This document shows positions 16,849-24,995 of a DNA stretch of 64,000 nt, piece by piece. Below the pieces are notes generated by a model. It was not told where the DNA came from, did not search any database, and saw only the letters and a list, made by a program, of their open reading frames with translations. Within the stretch, counting starts at the first letter, position 1, and each line of letters starts with the position of its first letter. Both the position numbers and the translations under genes were made by a program. Source of the stretch: Agrococcus sp. ProA11 (GTDB taxonomy: Bacteria; Actinomycetota; Actinomycetes; Actinomycetales; Microbacteriaceae); NCBI RefSeq assembly GCF_039880525.1, contig NZ_CP156989.1, positions 2,480,001 through 2,544,000 of the forward strand. The letters run 5' to 3'.

Positions 16849-17943
16849 ATGGCGACCACCACCCGTGCCGCCGTCTATGACGGCAAGGCGACCCTCGACA
16901 TCCGCGAGGTCACCCTCCGCGATCCCGGCCCCGGCGAGGTGCTCGTGCGCATCGGCGCCTCGGGCGTCTGCGGATCCGACCGGCACGTACTCGACGGCGA
17001 CTGGCAGATGCCGACGCCGACGATCATGGGTCACGAGGGCGCCGGCGTCGTCGAGGCGGTCGGCGAGGGAGTGCGCTCGCTGGAGCCCGGCGACCACGTG
17101 ATCATGACCTGGTTCTACCCGTGCGGCGTCTGCACCAGCTGCCGCGAGGGCCGCACCTGGGTGTGCACCGGGTCGGGCTCCGAGGCGTGCGTGCTGCCGG
17201 ATGGCTCGACGCCCATGACGCTCGACGCCGCCACCGCCTACCCCTACCTGGCGGTCGGCTCGATGAGCGAGCGCGTCGTGGTGGCCGAGCAGGCAGCGAT
17301 CAAGGTGCCGAAGGAGCTGCCGTTCGACGTGGCGGCGCTCATCGGCTGCTCGATCGCCACGGGCGTCGGCACGGTCGTGAACGACGCGCAGCTGAAGGCG
17401 GGCCGTTCGGCACTCGTGATCGGCGCCGGCGGCGTGGGCATCAGCATCATTATGGGCCTCGCGCTCGCCGGTGCCAGCCCCATCATCGTCGCCGACGTGA
17501 CGGATGCGTCGCTCGAGCTCGCGCGCGAGTTCGGCGCCACGCACACGGTGAAGTCGGATGCGTCGCTGCCCGACAAGGTGCGCGAGATCATGCCGGAGGG
17601 CGTGGATGTCGCCTTCGAGGCCATCGGCCGCCCGGACACGATCGCGATCATGCCCGCAACGCTCAAGCGCGGCGGCACCGCGGTGATCGTCGGGCTGCCG
17701 CCGCAGGACCGCCCGGTGCCGATCGACGCGCTGGCGCTCGCCGAGGAGGGCAAGTCGCTGATCGGCTCGAACTACGGCTCGACCGTGCCTGCGCGCGACT
17801 TCCCGATGCTCGCGCAGCTCTACCTGGCGGGCCGACTGCCGATCGACCGACTCATCACCAACCGCGTCTCGCTCGATGAGGTGAACGACGCCTTCGAACT
17901 GATGCGCTCCGGCGCCCGCGGGCGAAGCGTCATCATGTTCTAA
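16849..17943 (+). CDS. Zinc-dependent alcohol dehydrogenase, MDR superfamily
   Basis: A 364-aa medium-chain dehydrogenase. Catalytic zinc region ASGVCGSDRHVLDGDW and GHEGAGVVEAVGEGV; structural zinc lobe with four cysteines CGVCTSCREGRTWVC; Rossmann motif VIGAGGVGISIIMGLALAGA with Asp in IIVADVTD, which suggests NAD preference. Oxidises a primary or secondary alcohol or reduces the aldehyde in the cytosol. The ATG lies two bases after the permease stop, so it is in one operon with the permease and small protein. Substrate not identifiable. Confidence 0.88.
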   Translation: MATTTRAAVYDGKATLDIREVTLRDPGPGEVLVRIGASGVCGSDRHVLDGDWQMPTPTIMGHEGAGVVEAVGEGVRSLEPGDHVIMTWFYPCGVCTSCREGRTWVCTGSGSEACVLPDGSTPMTLDAATAYPYLAVGSMSERVVVAEQAAIKVPKELPFDVAALIGCSIATGVGTVVNDAQLKAGRSALVIGAGGVGISIIMGLALAGASPIIVADVTDASLELAREFGATHTVKSDASLPDKVREIMPEGVDVAFEAIGRPDTIAIMPATLKRGGTAVIVGLPPQDRPVPIDALALAEEGKSLIGSNYGSTVPARDFPMLAQLYLAGRLPIDRLITNRVSLDEVNDAFELMRSGARGRSVIMF

Positions 17944-17965
17944 AGCCCTCACCGAACGGAGCCTC

Positions 17966-18586
17966 GTGGCCAGGCCGAAGCACAGCATCCTCTCCCCGCA
18001 GCTGATCGCTGCCGCTGCGCTTCGGCTGGTCGCGAAGCACGGGGACTTCACCATCCCCGGCGTCGCCGCCGAGCTCGGCGTGCATCCCTCGTCGCTGTAC
18101 CACCACCTGCCCGGCGGGCGCGCGGCGATCGTGCACCGCATGCGCGAGGAGCTCTACGCCGACATCGACCTTGCGCCGGCGCTCGACACGGCGCTGCCGC
18201 CGCTCGACCGGCTGCGACTGTGGATGCGGGCCTACCGAGCCGCCACGGCCCGCGTGCCTGCCGTCGTGCCGGTGCTCGTCGGGGCACCGGTGGAGGATGC
18301 GCGCACGCTCGAGATCTACGAGGCGCTGTTCGTCATCCTGCGCGACGCCGGGGTGCCGGTCGCGCAGCGGGTGGCGTGCTCGGCGATGATCGACGCCGTC
18401 GTGCTGGGATCCGCGGTGGATGCCGCTTCCCCCGTGCCGCTGTGGCGCGTCGAGGGACACGACCTGCCGGAGTTGCGGGAGGTGGCGGCTGCCGGCGATG
18501 ACGAGGGACGCGCGCCCGCCGGGTTCGAGCTCGGCGTGGAGGCTGCCGTTGCTGCGGTGGAGCGGATGGCGGCACCGCGCGGCTGA
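17966..18586 (+). CDS. TetR/AcrR-family transcriptional regulator
   Basis: A 206-aa regulator. The N-terminal HTH reads FTIPGVAAELGVHPSSLYHH followed by LPGGRAAIV, the TetR pattern; the C-terminal part is Ala-rich and helical as in ligand-binding TetR domains. GTG start at 17966 with GGAG five bases upstream. It is the last gene after the permease and dehydrogenase, 22 bp downstream, and likely controls them, possibly through the inverted repeat at 15104-15140. Binding site and effector are inferred only. Confidence 0.85.
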   Translation: MARPKHSILSPQLIAAAALRLVAKHGDFTIPGVAAELGVHPSSLYHHLPGGRAAIVHRMREELYADIDLAPALDTALPPLDRLRLWMRAYRAATARVPAVVPVLVGAPVEDARTLEIYEALFVILRDAGVPVAQRVACSAMIDAVVLGSAVDAASPVPLWRVEGHDLPELREVAAAGDDEGRAPAGFELGVEAAVAAVERMAAPRG

Positions 18587-18621
18587 CGTGCCTGCGCTGC
18601 GGAGCGTCGACCGACTGTTGG

Positions 18622-19227
18622 CTACGCGCCCTCGCTCACCATCGGGGCGCCGCAGTCTCGGCACGTCGGCGCCAGGGGGACGACCATGAAGCACTCGGTG
18701 CAGGTCGCTTCTCGCAGCTGCGGAGTCGGCGCGGCCGCGCGCGTGCTCGTCGAGCGCGAGGTCGCCGGGCGCTGAGTCGCTCGCGCACGAGCGGGTCGCT
18801 CGCTCAACTGCGGCAAGACCTTCGGCGCACCACCGTCGGCGGGCATCGTGGCTCCGAACCAGCGGTAGCACTCGAGGCGATCGGCTGCGGCGGTCTGCTC
18901 GCGCATGCGCTCGCTAGCGTCGGCTTCGACACCGGGGTAGCTCTCGCCGATCGTCAGATCAGATCCCACGCAGAGCGACGTGAGCCGTGGCTCGCCTCTC
19001 GACGCCGCGTCATCCGCCACCTTGCCGATTACGCGGCCGATCCAGCCCTCCAAGGGCTGCCGAGTCGTGATGCCGGTGGACGCCTGGATTCGCTGACTCA
19101 GCTGGTCGTAGGTGATCCACGCTCCATAGTCCCGAGCGACCTCGAGGAGCACGTCGCGAGCCGCTGGCACCCACTGCCGGTCGGCGTCAGATTGCGAGAC
19201 GTAGTTCCCGTTCGCCAGATCCGGCAT
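18622..19227 (-). CDS. Hypothetical protein with C-terminal zinc ribbon
   Basis: A 201-aa protein not recognised as a named family. Residues about 1-120 look like a folded helical domain (VPAARDVLLEVARDYGAWIT and YDQLSQRIQASTGITTRQP are suggestive of a winged helix). An Ala/Arg/Ser/Thr-rich linker follows, and the last 25 residues form a two-knuckle zinc ribbon, CTECFMVVPLAPTCRDCG. GAGGGGAA precedes the ATG at 19227. It converges with the TetR gene. A nucleic-acid-binding role is only inferred from the architecture. Confidence 0.7.
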   Translation of the reverse strand: MPDLANGNYVSQSDADRQWVPAARDVLLEVARDYGAWITYDQLSQRIQASTGITTRQPLEGWIGRVIGKVADDAASRGEPRLTSLCVGSDLTIGESYPGVEADASERMREQTAAADRLECYRWFGATMPADGGAPKVLPQLSERPARARATQRPATSRSTSTRAAAPTPQLREATCTECFMVVPLAPTCRDCGAPMVSEGA

Positions 19228-19323
19228 CGCGTGATTCCCCTCGATCGCGTCGAGGCAACGCTATCTGCCGGAGCAGGCGGAGGTCGCCGGCGGGCTCGTC
19301 GCGCGCAGACGATGCCGCGAGGT

Positions 19324-19836
19324 CTACGTGGTCGGCGGCGCCACGCGCGGCACGACCGGTCGCCGTCGCTGCACGCCGACCGCCCACTCGACCAGCAGCG
19401 CGACCCAACCGCCTGCCCACGCGACAACCGCGACGTAGGCGATCCCGGCCGAGACCTCGTGGGCAGCCGAGGGGCTGATCGGTGCTCCCAGCGCGAGCGT
19501 CAGCGTCGACTGGATCGACTCACGCGTGTCGCCGCCGTCGACCACGGAGAACGCGAACAGCAGCACGCCGACCGACGTCAGCCACGCCCACAGCGTTGCG
19601 CGCGTGCGGCGCGCACCCTCGCGCAGCACGCCCTGCTGCCGCAGCATCCCGCGCGCCGCCGCGACGACCAGCAGCACGTAGCCAGCAAGCCACAGTGGGC
19701 TCGACCAGACCACCATCACGAGGAGCCAGCCTCCACTCGCCGCCTTGATGAGCACCGCGACCAACGGTGCGAGCATCGTCACCCACGCGGTCAGCGCCAG
19801 CGAGGGTCCGGATGCTGCGGTGGGCGAGGACTGCAT
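19324..19836 (-). CDS. Hypothetical four-helix integral membrane protein
   Basis: A 170-aa protein from ATG 19836 (a GTG at 19854 is an alternative; neither has a clear ribosome-binding site). Four hydrophobic segments are visible: SLALTAWVTMLAPLVAVLIK, WLLVMVVWSSPLWLAGYVLL, LWAWLTSVGVLLFAFSVV and IAYVAVVAWAGGWVALLVEW, with a short basic C-terminal tail. No catalytic motif. Unknown function. Confidence 0.6.
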   Translation of the reverse strand: MQSSPTAASGPSLALTAWVTMLAPLVAVLIKAASGGWLLVMVVWSSPLWLAGYVLLVVAAARGMLRQQGVLREGARRTRATLWAWLTSVGVLLFAFSVVDGGDTRESIQSTLTLALGAPISPSAAHEVSAGIAYVAVVAWAGGWVALLVEWAVGVQRRRPVVPRVAPPTT

Positions 19837-19896
19837 GGATTGAGGATGGCGCACATCGCTGGGAGACGCCGACCGATCAGCCGCACCGGCCTCGAG

Positions 19897-20529
19897 TCAC
19901 ACGATGGGCTGACTCGTCCGCCGATCAACGAGTTCAGCCAACGCGGGTGGGTTCGGCGCGGCTCTACCGCGCACAACACCTTCGAGCGTGGCCTCGCCGA
20001 TCGAGTCGTAGACGGACACCCGTACGAGAGAAACGACGCCTGCTGCCGCAGCGGCGTCCTTCATCGCGTCATAGATCGCGCGCTGCTTGCCGCGGGGCGA
20101 GCCGAACGTGAAGAACTCGCCGACTGGGTCGGCGCCGCCGAACATTGCGATCGAAGAGGGCGATGCCCAGCGGTTTCCGGGCGCGATCGCTCGGCGCTCA
20201 AACTGCTTGACGTACGTGCGATACGCCGACGCCCATGGCAGATGGCCAGCGAAGTCCGCCTCTAGCGTCGCCGCGCGGTACCGGGTGAAGTGGAACTCCT
20301 CATCGAGCTCGACGAGCCTGCCGTCGGCAAGCGCGAGATCCCATGCCCCGGGCGCAAGCCTCGGTTCCGGCTGCGCACCGCCCATCGAGCGGTACAGATC
20401 GAGGATCTGGCGGCGCATCTGATCGGGCAGCGTGCCGAGTCTCACCGATGGGGGCTTGGCGACTGCTGCCATCCCAGCGTCGGACAGCAAGGTCTCGAGA
20501 GCGGCGGCTCTTGCTCCGGTCTTCACCAT
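19897..20529 (-). CDS. Hypothetical protein with Vsr/DUF559-like nuclease motif
   Basis: A 210-aa protein from ATG 20529; the frame is open further upstream but that part is composition-biased. The central segment WDLALADGRLVELDEEFHF followed by TRYRAATLE resembles the core strand region of Vsr/DUF559-type PD-(D/E)XK nucleases (DFxxxxxxLVxExDGxxxH). No typical second catalytic Lys is obvious, so activity is uncertain. The C-terminal GSPRGKQRAIYDAMKDAAA and VSLVRVSVYDSIGEATLEGV are well conserved-looking. It lies 35 bp downstream of the monooxygenase gene. Family identity is tentative. Confidence 0.65.
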   Translation of the reverse strand: MVKTGARAAALETLLSDAGMAAVAKPPSVRLGTLPDQMRRQILDLYRSMGGAQPEPRLAPGAWDLALADGRLVELDEEFHFTRYRAATLEADFAGHLPWASAYRTYVKQFERRAIAPGNRWASPSSIAMFGGADPVGEFFTFGSPRGKQRAIYDAMKDAAAAAGVVSLVRVSVYDSIGEATLEGVVRGRAAPNPPALAELVDRRTSQPIV

Positions 20530-20564
20530 CGCAGGTCCCGCGTCGCCAGTCGTCGCATCGACCG

Positions 20565-20870
20565 TCAGCCGACGACGCCGTCGCCCTCGTACCCAACGAC
20601 CGCCCGCGACTCCAGCAGCGGGATGATCTGCATCTTGCCGATCGACGCGAAGTGCGCGCTCTCGCGGTGCGCAGTGAACGCATCCGCGTCTTCGTAGACC
20701 TCGACGATCGTGAACACCTGCGGGTGCTCGAGGTCGCGGGCGACGGAGTAGGAGATGTTGCCCGGCTCCTGGCGGCTCGCCGCGGCGAGCGTCGGCAGCA
20801 GCTCTGCCACCTGGTCGGCGGTCTCGGGCTTGGCGGTGTAGGTCGCGACGACCAGGTAGTGGGTGCTCAC
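20565..20870 (-). CDS. Antibiotic biosynthesis monooxygenase (ABM)-domain protein
   Basis: A 101-aa ferredoxin-like-fold protein of the ABM family: LVVATYTAKPETADQVAELL, EPGNISYSVARDLEHPQVFT and EVYEDADAFTAHRESAHF are the usual three motifs. Such proteins act as small cofactor-free oxygenases or dimeric stress proteins (YgiN-like). GTG start at 20870 with AGGAAGGAA upstream. Divergent from the alpha/beta hydrolase at 21046. Substrate unknown. Confidence 0.85.
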   Translation of the reverse strand: MSTHYLVVATYTAKPETADQVAELLPTLAAASRQEPGNISYSVARDLEHPQVFTIVEVYEDADAFTAHRESAHFASIGKMQIIPLLESRAVVGYEGDGVVG

Positions 20871-21045
20871 GTCTGTTCCTTCCTGCGGGCCATCGAGGGC
20901 GGTGGTTGGTGCAGACACTAGCGGGGCTGCGTGAACGCGGTGCCAATCGCGAGCGCCTGCCGAGACGGCCTCCACGGGGCCCATGGTGACCTTCGCCCAT
21001 CGCGCGCATACTCGAGGAGGACCACCGACGCATCGGAGGGTCGCG

Positions 21046-22002
21046 ATGGGCATCGAGCCACAGGACACATCCGCACATCCGAGCGCAGTGCAGCGCCTCC
21101 ATGAGCGCCTGCTCATCGAGGCGAATCTGTCGAGCAGCATGGTCCGCACCTCCGACGGCGCTCGGGTCCACGTCGCCGAGCAGGGCTCCGGGCCACCCGT
21201 GGTGTTCGTCCACGGCTCCGGCAGTCCCGGGTCGTTCTGGCTGCCGCTGCTGCCGCACCTGGAAGGGATGCGCGCCGTGGTGGTCGACCGACCTGGCTTC
21301 GGACTGAGCGATCCGCCTCCGGCGACCGCAATGGGAGAGGGATGGGAGGCGCGGTGGCTCGACATGCTCCTCGACGCGCTCGCGCTGCCAGCGGCGATCC
21401 TCGTCGGCCATTCCATGGGCGGCCTGTGGTCATTGCGCTTCACCCTCAAGAGACCCGAGCGCGTCGTCGGGCTCGCCCTGATCGCCGCGCCAGGCCTGCC
21501 AGGCACGCGCGCCATGCTGCCCTTCCGGCTGATGGGCACGCCGGGTGTGCGCAGTCTCATCGAGCGGCAGCGAGAGACCCCGCGCACCGTGGCGCAATTC
21601 GCGAAACCAGTGAGCGAAGGCGACTCGCTCCGCGCCTATCCCGAGCTCGTCGAACTCATGGTCGCGGTCGGGAACGACCCCATCGCAGCGCGATCGCTTC
21701 GAGCGGAGATACGTGCGCTCGTTGCGCCGTGGGCGCTCGCGACGCGAACGGGGTTCCGTCGCCGAGCGCGTGTGCGAGAAGAAGACCTGCACGAGGTTGC
21801 CGTGCCGACGCTGCTGGTCTGGGGCGAGCACGACCCGCTCGGCGGCAGTGACGTGGCTCGCACGATCCAGTCCTGCATCCCGGGCGCCGAGCTCGCCCTA
21901 GTCCCCGGCGGGCATGCGCCCTGGCTCGGCAGCCCGCATCGGGTCGCCAGCGTGCTTTCCGAATGGGTAAAGCGTGTCCGTTGGGCGGATGCTCCGAGCT
22001 GA
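21046..22002 (+). CDS. Alpha/beta hydrolase
   Basis: A 318-aa hydrolase. The oxyanion segment VVFVHGSGSPGSFW, the nucleophile elbow GHSMGG (Ser) and the C-terminal LVWGEHDPLGG (Asp) and PGGHAPW (His) complete a Ser-Asp-His triad. ATG 21046 is preceded by GGAGGG at 21035-21040; the open frame extends upstream without support. Probably cytoplasmic, acting on an ester or C-C bond. It diverges from the ABM-domain gene, 175 bp apart, and substrate cannot be told. Confidence 0.82.
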   Translation: MGIEPQDTSAHPSAVQRLHERLLIEANLSSSMVRTSDGARVHVAEQGSGPPVVFVHGSGSPGSFWLPLLPHLEGMRAVVVDRPGFGLSDPPPATAMGEGWEARWLDMLLDALALPAAILVGHSMGGLWSLRFTLKRPERVVGLALIAAPGLPGTRAMLPFRLMGTPGVRSLIERQRETPRTVAQFAKPVSEGDSLRAYPELVELMVAVGNDPIAARSLRAEIRALVAPWALATRTGFRRRARVREEDLHEVAVPTLLVWGEHDPLGGSDVARTIQSCIPGAELALVPGGHAPWLGSPHRVASVLSEWVKRVRWADAPS

Positions 22003-22044
22003 TCCTCGGGGCTCCTGCCGTCGTGCCCCACGGCCTTCCCGCGC

Positions 22045-23256
22045 TCAGTCGTCGAACGTGCCCGCGACCCGCTCGAACGCCCGCCCCAGTCGGTGCGCAC
22101 CCTCGGCCAGGCGTTCCGGTGACTCAAACGAATACGCCAGTCGCAGCTCGCGCGACCCCTCGCCGGGCGCACAGAACGCCGCACCGGGCACGAACACGAC
22201 CTGCTCGTCGATCGCGGCGTCGAGCAACGCATCCGTCGTCCAGCCCTCGGGCAGGGTGAGCCACGCGAAGAAGCCGCCCTCGGGCTCGGTGAGCGTCGAC
22301 CCCGCGGGCAGGTGAACCGCGAGCGCCTCGCACAGCGCATGCGCTCGCTCGCCGTAGACCGCGGCGGCACTCGCGATCGCACCGCGGAAGTCCTGCTTCG
22401 TGATGAACTCCGCCGCGATCGCCTGGCTGAACGGCGAAGCGCAGATCACGGTCGACTCGGAGGCAAGCTGCAGCGAGCGCCGCATCCAGGTCGGCGCCGA
22501 CGCCCATCCCACCCGCAGGCCCGGCGCCAACACCTTCGAGAACGAGCCAAGGTAGACCACGTGCTCCGGGTCGAGTTCGTGCAGCGACGGCATCGTGCGC
22601 GGCTCGAACGCGAGCATGCCGTAGGGGTTGTCCTCGACGATCGGGATGCGTGCCTCGCGACAGATCTCGACGATCTCGGGACGCCGCTCGGCCGCGAGGG
22701 TGACGCCACGCGGATTCTGGAAGTTCGGGATCGTGTAGAGCATGCGCGGCTGGCGGCCGGAGGCCTGCAGGCGGCGGATGCGCTCCCGCAGCGCGTCGGG
22801 CACGAGGCCGTCGGCGTCCATCGGCACGTGCTCGACCTGCAGGCCCGCGCCGCCGAAGGCGCCCAGCGCACCCACGTAGGTCGGATCCTCGACGAGCACC
22901 GTGTCGCCCTGCTCGCACAGCACCTTGGTGACGATGTCGAGCGCCACCTGCGAGCCGGCGGTGACCTGGATGCTGTCGACGTCGGCGGCGATGTGCTCGG
23001 CGGCCATCAGCTCGACGATCGCCTCGCGAAGTTCGGTCGAGCCGAAGCCCGAGCCGTACTGCAGCACGTCGTGAGGGCGGTCGCGCACGAGCCGCGCGGC
23101 GGCATCCGCGAGCCAGTCGAGCGAGGCGAGCGACAGGTCGGGGTTGCCGCCGGCGAGCGAGATGACGCCTGGCTGCATTGACGCCTCCCACACGTCGCGC
23201 ACCGGCGAGGGCAGGAAGCCGCGGGAGCGATCGGTGAGGAAGGGGTGGTCGAGCAC
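22045..23256 (-). CDS. PLP-dependent class I/II aminotransferase (LysN/MocR-type)
   Basis: A 403-aa fold-type I aminotransferase of the 2-aminoadipate/aromatic/valine-pyruvate group, without the N-terminal GntR domain of MocR regulators. Visible: ISLAGGNPDLSLA, QYGSGFGSTELREAI, TAGSQVALDIVTKVL, TIPNFQNPRGVTL, the PLP Schiff-base lysine in LGSFSKVLAPGLRVGWASAP, and the carboxylate-binding ELRLAYSF. GTG start at 23256 with AAGGAGG. It lies 150 bp downstream of the large catabolic operon on the same strand, separated by a palindromic repeat, and could supply the transamination step for that pathway. Confidence 0.85.
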   Translation of the reverse strand: MLDHPFLTDRSRGFLPSPVRDVWEASMQPGVISLAGGNPDLSLASLDWLADAAARLVRDRPHDVLQYGSGFGSTELREAIVELMAAEHIAADVDSIQVTAGSQVALDIVTKVLCEQGDTVLVEDPTYVGALGAFGGAGLQVEHVPMDADGLVPDALRERIRRLQASGRQPRMLYTIPNFQNPRGVTLAAERRPEIVEICREARIPIVEDNPYGMLAFEPRTMPSLHELDPEHVVYLGSFSKVLAPGLRVGWASAPTWMRRSLQLASESTVICASPFSQAIAAEFITKQDFRGAIASAAAVYGERAHALCEALAVHLPAGSTLTEPEGGFFAWLTLPEGWTTDALLDAAIDEQVVFVPGAAFCAPGEGSRELRLAYSFESPERLAEGAHRLGRAFERVAGTFDD

Positions 23257-23319
23257 TCGGCCTCCTTGCTGGCGACGACTGAGTGCAGTGTAGGTCGTTG
23301 CTCGGGGAGGGGCGGGATC

Positions 23320-23367
23320 GGTCTCGTGACGCCCGATGCCTTTGGCATCGGGCTCCTCGGCCTACGG
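23320..23367. repeat. REP-like palindromic repeat, copy 1 (possible terminator)
   Basis: The core is a perfect hairpin, GCCCGATGCC (23331-23340), loop TTT, GGCATCGGGC (23344-23353). It is flanked by GGTCTCGTGAC on the left and TCCTCGGCCTACGG on the right. The same flanks enclose another palindrome at 49009-49054, and a right-half copy (GTGCTCCTCGGCCTACG, 23394-23410) overlaps the stop codon of the M20 gene. Similar elements are abundant in Microbacteriaceae genomes. It lies after the minus-strand M20 operon and could also end transcription. Confidence 0.7.
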
Positions 23368-23405
23368 AAGGAAGGGGCGGCGCCGGTGGCGTCGTGCTCC
23401 TCGGC

Positions 23406-24995
23406 CTACGAGTACTCGGGCCAGGGGAGGTCGATGGGGGGCTCGAAGCTGGCGGGCAGCAGGGCAGGGCTCGGGTCGGCGGCGGTGCGCGCGTCGAACT
23501 CGGCCTTCGCGGCCGCGAGCTCGTCGGGCGACGTCAGCAGTCGCAGGAACGTGCCGGCGATCGTCTTGCCCGCCGTCTCGATCGTCGGGTCGATGGTGGC
23601 CGGGATGCCGCCCATCGCGTTCATCGTCCACGCCGGGTAGGGCACCGTCGGGTCGCCCTTCAGCGCGGGCCGCGACACGTAGAAGCGCACGGTCGGCGCG
23701 TAGTGCGTCATCTCGACGTAGTCGTCGCTCGTCCAGTTGCGCTGCCAGGCGGGCATCATCTCGCGCAGCTTCGCCTCGGCATCCTGCGGACTGATGAGCT
23801 GCTCGCACTCGTCGAGGAACGGCCGCTCCATCGGCTCGATGCCGACGCTGCGCTGAATCTCCTGCGCAACCGCCACCGCATCCGTCCCATACGACGGCGC
23901 GCCGACAGCGGAGAGCTCGTCGAACAGCGCGGTCGAGAGCACGTGATTCGTGCGCCCGGGCCGCGAGCGCGCCACCCAGGTCTCCTCGACCGTGCAGTGC
24001 GCCATCATCGCCGCCGCCGCCGCGTTGCGGTCGAGCGCGGTGAGGATCGCCTCGGCCATCGCGATGTCGGGGGTGCGCCACGAGAACTGGATGCGCGCCG
24101 AGCGGGCCGGCAGGTTGTCGGCCGTCGCCTGCCCGTCGCTGAGGATCGCATCGGTGAGCGACCAGCCGCCGGTTGCGGGCAGGATCGCATCCTGCATCGA
24201 CCGCGACGCCGAGTACATCTGCGTCAGCGCCAGGTTGGCGCCGGGTGCCCGCGCCGCCGAGTGCGAGGCGGGGATGGGCGAGTCGCCGTGCCCCATCTGC
24301 CAGGTCTCGGGCTGCTCGCAGAGGAACGTGTAGACCTTCGAGTAGTAGGCGCCGCACTGCGTGTCCCACCGCGCGGTGTTGCACAGCGGCAGCATGTAGA
24401 AGGGGTGGAACGAGACGATCGCGTCGACGTCGTCGTAGTAGCCGCGCAGGCCGTGCACGACCTTCGAGCCGTGCATCTTCTCGGCCGGCTCCCCCGTGTA
24501 CTTGAGCGTGCCGGCGATGCCGTGCTGCTCCATGGCGTGCTTCGTCGCGAGCACGCCCGCGAGCGTCGAGATGCCGAGCGCCGAGTGCGGGTCGGTGTGG
24601 CCGCCCGCGAAGCGGCTCGATCCCTCGCGCGGCTGCTGGTGCGTGACGGGCGCCTGCGAGTTGCCGGGCACCGCGTCGTACTCGGCGTAGGTGAGCAGGG
24701 TCGGCGCATCACCGTCTGCATCAACACCGTTCGACCAGGTGGCCGAGAACGCGGTCGGCATGCCCGCCGAGCCCTCCTCCACCTCGAAGCCGTGCTCGCG
24801 CAGCGTCGCCACGTACCAGGCGACCGAGCGGTACTCGCGCCAGGCGGGCTCGCCGAAGCCGAAAATCTCGCTGTGCCAGGCCGAGAGCTCGCCCATGTGC
24901 TCGTCGATCCAGGCCCGCGCGGTGGCCTTCGCGGCCTCCGAGAGCTGGGCGGATGCGGGTGTCGCGGTCGCGACGTCGGTGTCGGTCATGGTCAT
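23406..24995 (-). CDS. M20-family amidohydrolase (AbgB-like)
   Basis: A 529-aa metallopeptidase-fold hydrolase, longer than simple M20 enzymes and resembling AbgB, which cleaves p-aminobenzoyl-glutamate. Visible: FGFGEPAWREYRS, YAEYDAVPGNSQ, the metal-site region RFAGGHTDPHSALGIS, GEPAEKMHGSKVVHGL (Glu), SFHPFYMLP, and the dimerisation domain. ATG 24995 overlaps the stop of the ThDP gene (ATGA). It is the last gene of the seven-gene operon. The stop codon is embedded in a partial REP-like repeat. It probably hydrolyses an N-acyl or amide bond of the imported compound. Confidence 0.85.
   Translation of the reverse strand: MTMTDTDVATATPASAQLSEAAKATARAWIDEHMGELSAWHSEIFGFGEPAWREYRSVAWYVATLREHGFEVEEGSAGMPTAFSATWSNGVDADGDAPTLLTYAEYDAVPGNSQAPVTHQQPREGSSRFAGGHTDPHSALGISTLAGVLATKHAMEQHGIAGTLKYTGEPAEKMHGSKVVHGLRGYYDDVDAIVSFHPFYMLPLCNTARWDTQCGAYYSKVYTFLCEQPETWQMGHGDSPIPASHSAARAPGANLALTQMYSASRSMQDAILPATGGWSLTDAILSDGQATADNLPARSARIQFSWRTPDIAMAEAILTALDRNAAAAAMMAHCTVEETWVARSRPGRTNHVLSTALFDELSAVGAPSYGTDAVAVAQEIQRSVGIEPMERPFLDECEQLISPQDAEAKLREMMPAWQRNWTSDDYVEMTHYAPTVRFYVSRPALKGDPTVPYPAWTMNAMGGIPATIDPTIETAGKTIAGTFLRLLTSPDELAAAKAEFDARTAADPSPALLPASFEPPIDLPWPEYS

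Noticed and set aside
15363-16862. Long antisense frame opposite the NCS1 permease
   Set aside because: Low-complexity Asp/Arg/His-rich translation typical of antisense frames in high-GC DNA.
23331-23353. Hairpin as a simple rho-independent terminator only
   Set aside because: The conserved flanks shared with 49009-49054 show it belongs to a repeat family; a terminator role is possible but secondary.
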